DNA of 64,000 bases, taken from contig NZ_OY729424.1 in assembly GCF_963422335.1 (NCBI RefSeq), forward strand, positions 5,332,001 through 5,396,000. The letters are read 5' to 3'. A program made the translations under genes and the position numbers. A model generated the notes under the pieces. It did not search any database, was not told the origin of the DNA, and was given only the letters and a program-made list of their open reading frames with translations. This document shows, piece by piece, positions 33,345 to 39,914 of the stretch (within the stretch, counting starts at the first letter, position 1; each line of letters begins with the position of its first letter). The stretch is from an uncultured Roseateles sp. (GTDB lineage Bacteria; Pseudomonadota; Gammaproteobacteria; Burkholderiales; Burkholderiaceae_C).

Positions 33345-35420
33345 TCAGCCCAGGCCCGGCGAGATCGCCAGGCTGCCCGATGCGCGGCGCTGGGCCGTGG
33401 CCCCCGGCTGCAGCACAACGGTCGTGAATGAGGACTCGACGATGGCCGGGCCGGCGATCTGCGCGCCGACCGCCAACGCCTCGAAGCGGTGCACCGCGGC
33501 CTCGACAAAACCGTGGCCGCTGAAATAGGCGGAGCGCGAGGATGCTGCCGGCTGCAGCGTCGAGTCCTGGCGCAGCCGCAGGCCCCGGGCCGCACCGCGC
33601 ACCCGGCAACTGATGGTTGCCCCCCAGCCCACCAGCTCGACCGCCGCACCGTCGTCACGGATCGCAAACAGCTCCTGGTGCTGACGGTGGAAAGCCTCGA
33701 CCAGGGCCGCCAGGTCAGCCGGCCCATCGATGCGGGGCCGGGGCAGCGGCACGGTGATCTCCCACACCTGCTCGGCATAGCGGGCCTCGACCCAGAATTC
33801 GATCGCATGGCTGTCCGAGTCCCGGCCCTGGCGGGCGACGAAGTCCAGGCACTGGCGCTCCAGGGCCGCCAGCACGGCGGCCACGCCGGTGTGGTCGAAG
33901 CCGTCGCTGCGGGTGAACAGCAGGGTCTGGAAGCGGGTCGACAGATCGGAGATCACCGCCCCGGCGGCCGACAGCGCGGCACCGACCTGCGGAATCAGCA
34001 AGCGGGGCGACTGCAGCCGGCGCGCGATCAGTACCGAGTTCAGCCCGGCCGCGCCGCCGCCGCCGATCAGGATGGCGCTGCCCGGGTCTATGCCCTGATT
34101 GACCGAGATGTCGAGAATCGCCTGCACCATGTTCTCGGTGGCGAGCTCGATGATGGCCGACGCGGCCTCCTCGGCCAGCAGACCCAGCGGCTGGGCAACG
34201 TGCAACTCGATCGCGCGGCGGGCCGCTGCGCGGTCGAGCCGCATGGCGCCGCCGAGGAAGAAGTCGGGGTCGATATGGCCGAGCACGACCGACGCATCGG
34301 TGACTGTCGGCCGGTCGCCGCCGCGGCCGTAGCAGGCCGGCCCCGGCATGGCGCCCGCGCTCTGCGGGCCGACCCTCAGCATGCCGGCGTCATCGACCCA
34401 GGCCAGCGAGCCGCCGCCGGCACCGACGCTGGTGACGTCCACCGAGGCGAAGCCGGTCATGTGGCCCAGATAGGGCAGGCCGATCCAGGATTCGCGCGTC
34501 CAAGGAATCGCGCCGCGGCGCACCAGGCTGACGTCGTAGGTGGTGCCGCCGGTGTCGGCGATGATGGCGGTGTCGGTCTGTTCGTCGACATCGGCAAAGT
34601 AGCGGCCCGAGACCGGCGCCATCGACGGCCCGGAGTTGACCAGGTAGATGGGCGCAGCCGCCACCGCAGCGGCATCCATCACGCCGCCCTGCGAGGTCAC
34701 CACCAGCGTGCGGCCGGCAAAGCCCGCCTCGGCCAGCCGCTGCGACAGCGTCGCGATATAGGCGGCCATCATAGGCTTCAGCGAGGCGTCGATGCAGGCC
34801 GACGATGCGCGGCGGTACTCGCGCAAGGCCGGATTGAGCTGATGCGACAGCGTGAAAGGCACGCCAGGCAGGTGCTCGCGCAGCAGCTCGCCGATGCGCA
34901 GCTCATGGGCCGGATTGACGATGGACCACAGCAGGCACACGCCAACCGCCTCGACCTCGCGGACACGCATGGCGGCTATGGCGGCGAGCAGGCCGGCCTC
35001 GTTCAGCGGCGTCTGCTCGCTGCCGTCGGCCAGCATGCGCCCGGCGATCTCCCAGGTCAGAGAACGCGGCACATAGGGCTCGGGAGACGCCACCGTGAAG
35101 TTGAAGGCATCGGCGCGGCCGCCCTCGCGCAGCGTCAGCACATCCGGATGGCCGGCGGTGGTGAGGAAGGCGGTGCGAGCGGTGTTGCCGGTCAGCACGG
35201 CATTCAGGGCGTGGGTCGTACCGTAGATGAACATGCTGCTGCGTCCCAGCAGCTCGCGCAGGCTCAGGCCGAAGCTCTCGCCGGCCACGGCCAGCGCATC
35301 GATGACGCCGCGTATCGGGTCGGCCGGCGTGGTGGAGGCCTTGAACATATGCAGCTCGCCGCCATCGTCCTCCACGATCAGGTCGGTGAATGTGCCGCCG
35401 GTGTCGACTGCGAAACGCAT
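33345..35420 (-). CDS. hyuA: hydantoinase A / oxoprolinase-type subunit
   Basis: A 691-residue HyuA-family ATPase subunit with an actin-like ATP-binding fold. The N-terminal phosphate loop is DTGGTFTDLIVEDDG (residues 6-20) and the second is IADTGGTTYDVSLV. Further family marks are YGTTHALNAVLTGNTARTAFLTT, VTSVGAGGGSLAWVD, GPACYGRGGDRPTVTDA and LIGGGGAAGL. The start ATG at 35420 places the phosphate loop at the N-terminus as in the family. It lies 10 bp downstream of the beta-keto acid cleavage enzyme. The substrate may be a hydantoin, lactam, imide or ketone; the context slightly favours a cyclic amide. Confidence 0.9.
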   Translation of the reverse strand: MRFAVDTGGTFTDLIVEDDGGELHMFKASTTPADPIRGVIDALAVAGESFGLSLRELLGRSSMFIYGTTHALNAVLTGNTARTAFLTTAGHPDVLTLREGGRADAFNFTVASPEPYVPRSLTWEIAGRMLADGSEQTPLNEAGLLAAIAAMRVREVEAVGVCLLWSIVNPAHELRIGELLREHLPGVPFTLSHQLNPALREYRRASSACIDASLKPMMAAYIATLSQRLAEAGFAGRTLVVTSQGGVMDAAAVAAAPIYLVNSGPSMAPVSGRYFADVDEQTDTAIIADTGGTTYDVSLVRRGAIPWTRESWIGLPYLGHMTGFASVDVTSVGAGGGSLAWVDDAGMLRVGPQSAGAMPGPACYGRGGDRPTVTDASVVLGHIDPDFFLGGAMRLDRAAARRAIELHVAQPLGLLAEEAASAIIELATENMVQAILDISVNQGIDPGSAILIGGGGAAGLNSVLIARRLQSPRLLIPQVGAALSAAGAVISDLSTRFQTLLFTRSDGFDHTGVAAVLAALERQCLDFVARQGRDSDSHAIEFWVEARYAEQVWEITVPLPRPRIDGPADLAALVEAFHRQHQELFAIRDDGAAVELVGWGATISCRVRGAARGLRLRQDSTLQPAASSRSAYFSGHGFVEAAVHRFEALAVGAQIAGPAIVESSFTTVVLQPGATAQRRASGSLAISPGLG

Positions 35421-35430
35421 GGTCCGCCCC

Positions 35431-36330
35431 TCAGCCTGCCGTGGCGCCGTTGAGGCCGAGCTGCGCACGGGCCTCGGCCGGCGTGGCCACGGCGCCGCCG
35501 ATGTCACCGATGATGCGCACCGCGCGCTCGACCAGCTGTGCATTAGTGGCGAACACGCCGCGCGACAGGTAGAGGTTGTCTTCCAGCCCGACGCGCACAT
35601 TGCCGCCCAGCAGTGCGGTCTGCGCGACCATGGGCATCTGGTTGCGGCCGATGCCGAACGCGGCCCAGTGGGCACCGGCCGGCAGCAAGCCCTTCTGGTA
35701 CAGAATCGTCTCCACCGTGGCCGGCGCAGCCCACTTCACGCCCAGCACCATCTGGTACAGCGGCGTGCCGGTGATCAGTCCCTCCTGCACCAGCTGGTTG
35801 CCGAACAGGATGTCGCCGGCGCTGAACACCTCCAGCTCGGGCTTCACGCCCAGCTCCTGGAACTGCCGGGCCATCAGGCGCAGGGTGCGCGTGGTGTTCA
35901 TGTAGACGAACTGCACCGGCCCCTCTTCCTGATTGCCGGTGGTGATGTCCAGCGAGGCAATCTCGGGCAGGCAGTCTGCCAGGTGCCTGACGCGTTCGGC
36001 GGCGGGCAGCATGTCGCTGTCGGGCAGGCCGCGCGACTCATCCTCGGGGTCGGGCAGGAAGAAGGCACCGTGCCCGGCCGTGAGATTGATGATGATGTCG
36101 ACGCCGCTGTCGCGGATGCGGGCAACGACCTCGCGGAACAGCGCCGGGTCGCGTGAACCCAGCCGCGTTTGCGGGTCGCGCACATGGATGTGCACCACCG
36201 AGGCGCCGGCCTTCGCGGCCTCGACGCAGTTGCGGGCGATGTCCGCCGGCGAGACCGGAAAGTCCGGGTGCTTCGCGTTGAAAGGTGCATTGCCGCTGAC
36301 GGCGCAGGTCAGTATCGTTTTCTTGTCCAC
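35431..36330 (-). CDS. beta-keto acid cleavage enzyme (BKACE, DUF849)
   Basis: A 299-residue zinc TIM-barrel enzyme of the BKACE family (type member: 3-keto-5-aminohexanoate cleavage enzyme). The reaction is beta-keto acid + acetyl-CoA giving acetoacetate + an acyl-CoA. Zinc ligands HIH (47-49) occur in AGASVVHIHVRDP; the barrel continues with INLTAGHGAFF, SLDITTGN and FSAGDILFGNQLVQEG. The start is taken as GTG 36330 because GGGAGGA (36337-36343) stands 6 nt before it; the ATG at 36345 lies upstream of that site inside the preceding gene. BKACE substrate groups differ by pocket residues that cannot be assigned here. Confidence 0.9.
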   Translation of the reverse strand: MDKKTILTCAVSGNAPFNAKHPDFPVSPADIARNCVEAAKAGASVVHIHVRDPQTRLGSRDPALFREVVARIRDSGVDIIINLTAGHGAFFLPDPEDESRGLPDSDMLPAAERVRHLADCLPEIASLDITTGNQEEGPVQFVYMNTTRTLRLMARQFQELGVKPELEVFSAGDILFGNQLVQEGLITGTPLYQMVLGVKWAAPATVETILYQKGLLPAGAHWAAFGIGRNQMPMVAQTALLGGNVRVGLEDNLYLSRGVFATNAQLVERAVRIIGDIGGAVATPAEARAQLGLNGATAG

Positions 36331-36332
36331 GT

Positions 36333-37094
36333 TCAGTCCTCCCATTCCACATTGCCGCTGACCGAGACGAGTTCACCGGTCACTTTTCTTGCGCCTTCCG
36401 ATGCCAGGAACAGCACCATGTCGGCGATCTCCGCTGGCTCGACCATGGTCCGCATCGAGATGAATTTCAGGAATTCCTGCGTCACCGCCTCGAGCGGCTG
36501 GCCCAGCGCCTCGGCCTTGTCGCTGACGATCCTCTTCATCCGGGCGTTGTTGATCGCGCCGGGCAGGATGGCGTTGCAGCGGATGTTGTGCGGCCCCAGC
36601 TCGCGTGCCGCGTTCAAGGTCAGGCCCTCGACGGCGTACTTGGAGACCACGTAGGCGGTGCGCATCGGCAGCCGCGTGCGCGTCGAGCCGGTGGAGAAAT
36701 TGATGATGGCGCCATGCCGCCGCGCCTTCATCGCGGGTATGGCCTGCTGCATGCAGTACAGCATGCCGCTGACGTTGATATCGAGCGTCGCCTGCCACTG
36801 CGCGATGTCGATGTCCTCGATGGCGGCGCGCGGGCCGCCGATACCGACGTTGTTGACCAGTACCGATATCTCGCCCATCCAGGCCCTGGCCGCCTCGAAC
36901 ACCTGGGCCACGTCGGCGCGGTCGCCTACATTGGCCACGGTGCCGCGCAGTGCCGGGTTCGATGCGAGCGCGCGGGCGAGCATGTCGGCGTTGACGTCGC
37001 AGATATGGACCTTGTCACCGCGCGCCGCGAAGGCCTGTGCGATCACCAGGCCGACGCTGTCGGCCCCGCCGGTCACCAATACGGTTTCAGCCAT
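36333..37094 (-). CDS. SDR-family dehydrogenase (first of two)
   Basis: A 253-residue short-chain dehydrogenase. The nucleotide motif is VTGGADSVGLVIA, in which the usual GxG of TGxxxGxG is altered (DSVG). NNVG follows, and the catalytic Ser is in INFSTGSTRTR with Y-x3-K in AYVVSKYAVEG. An Asp after strand 2 (CDVNADM) suggests NAD rather than NADP. It is 1-2 bp from its neighbours on both sides. It probably oxidises a hydroxyl group in the pathway, for example producing the beta-keto acid for BKACE. Substrate unknown. Confidence 0.87.
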   Translation of the reverse strand: MAETVLVTGGADSVGLVIAQAFAARGDKVHICDVNADMLARALASNPALRGTVANVGDRADVAQVFEAARAWMGEISVLVNNVGIGGPRAAIEDIDIAQWQATLDINVSGMLYCMQQAIPAMKARRHGAIINFSTGSTRTRLPMRTAYVVSKYAVEGLTLNAARELGPHNIRCNAILPGAINNARMKRIVSDKAEALGQPLEAVTQEFLKFISMRTMVEPAEIADMVLFLASEGARKVTGELVSVSGNVEWED

Positions 37095-37095
37095 G

Positions 37096-37863
37096 TCAGT
37101 GCGCCACCGTGCCGCAGGAGATGCCTTCGTCGGCGAGCAGGCAGCTGCCGTGCATCGCGCGGCTGTCGTCGCTGGCCAGGAACAGCGCGATCGCCGCGAT
37201 GTCGTCGACGTCGGAGAAGGCGCGGCCGCTGGGGGTCACGGCGGCAATGGCCGCCACCCGCGCCGGATCGCTGCGCAGCGCCTGATTCATCGGACTGGCG
37301 GTATTGCCGGGGGCGATGGCATTGATCTGCACGCCGTGCGGCGCCAGCTCCAGCGCCAGCGTGCGCACCATCTGCACCACGGCCGCCTTGGTGGCGCAGT
37401 AGATGGAGAACGGTGCAACGCCATAGCTGGATGCCACCGAGGCCATGCAGATGATCTTGCCGCTGCGGCGGGCCTTCATGCCGGGCACGGCGGCGCAGAC
37501 CATGTGCCAGGTGCCCTTCAGATTGATGTCGACCATCCGGTCGAAGTCCGCCTCGGGGGTCGCGCCGGCTGGGGTCGGATAGAACACCCCCGCAGCATTG
37601 AGCAGGATGTCGACCGGACCCAGGTCGCGCTCCGCGTCGGCGAACAGACGGGCCACCTGCGCCGTGTCGCGCACATCGCAGGCATAGGCACGGGCCACGC
37701 CGCCGGCTTCAGCGATCTCAGCGACGATGGCCTGGGCCTTGCCCAGATCCGACGAACTGACGACGGCGACATGAGCGCCTTGCCTGGCATACAGGCGGGC
37801 GATTGCTGCACCAATGCCCTGGGAGCCGCCACTGACAATCACCACCTTGTTTGCAAGTTTCAT
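37096..37863 (-). CDS. SDR-family dehydrogenase (second), operon leader
   Basis: A 255-residue short-chain dehydrogenase/reductase with a canonical cofactor motif VSGGSQGIGAAIA, NAAG, catalytic Ser in CMASVASSYG and Y-x3-K in IYCATKAAVVQ. The ATG at 37863 (MKLANKVVIV) is chosen because the fold begins there; an in-frame ATG at 37893 would add ten residues. As first gene of the leftward operon it faces the GntR regulator across 112 bp. The two SDRs are only distantly alike, so they probably perform two different oxidation steps. Confidence 0.88.
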   Translation of the reverse strand: MKLANKVVIVSGGSQGIGAAIARLYARQGAHVAVVSSSDLGKAQAIVAEIAEAGGVARAYACDVRDTAQVARLFADAERDLGPVDILLNAAGVFYPTPAGATPEADFDRMVDINLKGTWHMVCAAVPGMKARRSGKIICMASVASSYGVAPFSIYCATKAAVVQMVRTLALELAPHGVQINAIAPGNTASPMNQALRSDPARVAAIAAVTPSGRAFSDVDDIAAIALFLASDDSRAMHGSCLLADEGISCGTVAH

Positions 37864-37887
37864 TGCCGGTCTTTCTGTGTCATTTAC

Positions 37888-37954
37888 GATCAAAATATTA
37901 ATCTATGATCACAGAATGTCGTCAACATTTGATCATGGATTTCCCTTACGATCA
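37888..37954. promoter_or_regulatory. four GATCA boxes in the operon/GntR divergent region
   Basis: GATCA occurs at 37888-37892, 37907-37911, 37931-37935 and 37950-37954, with start-to-start spacing of 19, 24 and 19 bp. Two are within palindromic TGATCA, two read CGATCA. An inner AATGT/ACATT inverted repeat (37915-37929) lies near the centre. The symmetric layout between divergent SDR and gntR genes suggests the operator of the GntR/FCD regulator, controlling both directions. Confidence 0.5.
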
Positions 37955-37975
37955 CGCATTCGCATCGGAATTGCC

Positions 37976-38746
37976 ATGACAGACCCTCACACCGCGCCGG
38001 CACGCCGCAAGAAGAACTCGCCAGCCTCGTTCGAACTGGCCCCGCTGAACACCGAGGACGGCGACGACACGACCCAGAACCGCGCCTACCGCGCGCTGAA
38101 GACGGCGGTGCTGGGCGGCGCCTTCTATCCCGGCACGACGGTCACCCTGGCCAAGCTGTCGGAGATGCTGGGCACCAGCGAGATGCCGGTGCGAGAAGCG
38201 CTGAAGCGGCTCACCGCCGAGGGCGCCTTCGAAGCCACGCCCAACCGGTCAGCCCGCATTCCGGTGCTGTCGCGGCCGGTGGTCAGGCAGATCCTCGATC
38301 TGCGGGTGGAGCTGGAAAGCAAGGCCGCGGCACTGGCGGCGGAACATGTGTCCAAGCGCCATATCGACCAGTTGACGGCGCTGGACACGGCAATGGCCGA
38401 GGCGCTCGACCGTCACGAGCTGCGGCAATACGTGGCCCTCAATATGGAGTTCCACTTCCTGATCTACCGTCTGGCCGACAACGAGCCGCTGCTCTCGCTG
38501 ATCGAGGCGCTGTGGCTGCGCATGGCGCCGGTGGTTGCGGCCAATCTGACCCAGGAGCGCAATGCCGAGGCACAGTTCGACGAGGCCGGGCGTGCTCACC
38601 ACGGCAACATCATCAAGGCCCTGCAGGCGCAGGACGGGGCGCGTGCCGCCGCAGAGATCCGCGCCGACCTGCTTCACCCCAGCAACTTCACCCGCTACTT
38701 CGAAGACTCGCCGCGCCTGCATGCAGCCGCCAAGGCGCCGACCTGA
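37976..38746 (+). CDS. GntR-family (FadR/FCD) transcription regulator
   Basis: A 256-residue repressor-type regulator. The N-terminal winged helix-turn-helix spans about residues 36-90 (RAYRALKTAVLGG...LSEMLGTSEMPVREALKRLTAEG). The C-terminal FCD ligand domain begins LDLRVELESKAAALAAEHVS and includes the His pairs NMEFHFLIYRLADN and AHHGNIIKAL that bind a metal and a carboxylate effector in this group. ATG 37976 is used; an in-frame ATG at 37916 lies inside the putative operator. It is divergent from the SDR-BKACE-hyu operon and is its obvious candidate regulator. Confidence 0.9.
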   Translation: MTDPHTAPARRKKNSPASFELAPLNTEDGDDTTQNRAYRALKTAVLGGAFYPGTTVTLAKLSEMLGTSEMPVREALKRLTAEGAFEATPNRSARIPVLSRPVVRQILDLRVELESKAAALAAEHVSKRHIDQLTALDTAMAEALDRHELRQYVALNMEFHFLIYRLADNEPLLSLIEALWLRMAPVVAANLTQERNAEAQFDEAGRAHHGNIIKALQAQDGARAAAEIRADLLHPSNFTRYFEDSPRLHAAAKAPT

Positions 38747-38857
38747 GCCCGGGGTCGCCCGATCGTCGGGCCCTCCCCCTGATAAACTTGAGCGGGCACG
38801 CTGATGCTCCGGGATGGCGCACGCATTGCGCCTGTCTTGTGTAGAAACCCGTCCAGG

Positions 38858-38925
38858 GATTCAGAATGCCAGCCCTGACAATCTTTCTGAATCAATCACA
38901 GGGATCTCGGATCGAGATCCCTGTG
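38858..38925. repeat. two consecutive inverted repeats upstream of gmk
   Basis: First, GATTCAGA (38858-38865) with TCTGAATC (38886-38893). Second, a perfect 13-bp palindrome CACAGGGATCTCG-gat-CGAGATCCCTGTG (38897-38925) with a 3-nt centre. Neither is followed by a T-run, so an intrinsic terminator is unlikely. The 206-bp gap between gntR and gmk contains nothing else recognisable. It could be a regulator site, an RNA element in the gmk leader, or a scar of the event that separated yicC from gmk. Confidence 0.55.
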
Positions 38926-38952
38926 TCGAACATAGCGTAAAGCGATCCGCGC

Positions 38953-39573
38953 ATGGAATACCCCGGCAATCTTTTCGTTGTAGCCGCGCCCAGCGGGGCG
39001 GGCAAGTCCAGCCTGGTCAAGGCCTTGCTGGAGCTGGACGCCAAGCTGCAGGTGTCGATCTCGCACACCACCCGCAAGCCGCGCGGCCAGGAGCAGCATG
39101 GCCGCGAATACTGGTTCACCACCGCCGAAGACTTCCGCAGCATGGTGGACCAGGGCAAATTCTTCGAGTGGGCCGAGGTACACGGCAATCTCTACGGCAC
39201 CTCGCGCGAGGCCATCGAGGCGCGCATGGCCCACGGCGACGATGTGGTGCTGGAGATCGACTTCCAGGGCGCGTTGCAGATCAAGCAGCTGTTTCCCTAT
39301 GCGGTGCTGGTCTTCATCCTGCCTCCCAGCTGGGACGAGTTGCGCCAGCGCCTGCTGCGCCGCGGCGAGGACCAGGACCAAGTCATCGAGCAGCGCATGA
39401 GCAACGCCCGCATCGAGGTGGCGCAGGCCCAGCAGTTCGATTTCGTGGTCGTCAATGCGACCTTCGAGACCGCTCTTTTCGACCTGAAAGCAATAGTCCA
39501 CGCACAAAGGTTAAAATACCTGGCTCAGCGCCGAAACCGTTCCGCCGTGTTTCAGGCCCTGGACCTTCCGTAA
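38953..39573 (+). CDS. gmk: guanylate kinase
   Basis: A 206-residue nucleoside monophosphate kinase converting GMP to GDP. The P-loop is VAAPSGAGKSSLV (residues 9-21). GMP-binding blocks are SHTTRKPRGQEQHGREYWF and WAEVHGNLYGTSR, and the lid is LRRGEDQDQVIEQRMSNA. It starts at ATG 38953, which gives the family N-terminus. Downstream come rpoZ and spoT, the standard proteobacterial ppGpp/GTP cluster. Confidence 0.97.
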   Translation: MEYPGNLFVVAAPSGAGKSSLVKALLELDAKLQVSISHTTRKPRGQEQHGREYWFTTAEDFRSMVDQGKFFEWAEVHGNLYGTSREAIEARMAHGDDVVLEIDFQGALQIKQLFPYAVLVFILPPSWDELRQRLLRRGEDQDQVIEQRMSNARIEVAQAQQFDFVVVNATFETALFDLKAIVHAQRLKYLAQRRNRSAVFQALDLP

Positions 39574-39601
39574 TACCCCTTCTTGACTCCTAGGACGCCC
39601 C

Positions 39602-39805
39602 ATGGCCCGCATCACCGTTGAAGATTGCCTCGACAAGATCCCCAACCGTTTCCAGTTGGTGCTTGCTGCAACCTACCGCGCCCGCATGCTCAGCCAAGGG
39701 CATACGCCCAAGGTCGAGTCGAAGAACAAGCCCGGCGTGACCGCGCTGCGCGAAATCGCCGCCGGCGAAGTGGGCATTGAAATGCTGCGCAAAGTGCCGA
39801 TCTGA
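39602..39805 (+). CDS. rpoZ: RNA polymerase omega subunit
   Basis: A 67-residue omega subunit that helps assemble RNA polymerase and forms part of a ppGpp site. It shows the full family core MARITVEDCLDKIPNRFQLV and RARMLSQG, then ALREIAAGEVG. Spacing after gmk is 28 bp and an intrinsic terminator follows. Confidence 0.97.
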   Translation: MARITVEDCLDKIPNRFQLVLAATYRARMLSQGHTPKVESKNKPGVTALREIAAGEVGIEMLRKVPI

Positions 39806-39830
39806 GCATTCAGGCACGCAATCGGTGAAC

Positions 39831-39856
39831 GGGCGCCTCGGCGCCCGTTTTCTTTT
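39831..39856 (+). terminator. intrinsic terminator after rpoZ
   Basis: GGGCGCC-tc-GGCGCCC (39831-39846) followed by GTTTTCTTTT. It separates gmk-rpoZ from spoT, which must then have its own promoter; a TAAATT hexamer at 39902-39907, only 7 nt before the spoT ATG, is a weak -10 candidate. Confidence 0.85.
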
Positions 39857-39914
39857 GTGTCTGCATTCGCCCCTGCCAAGCGCTGGGCGTTGAGGAATCC
39901 GGTAAATTCAAGCC

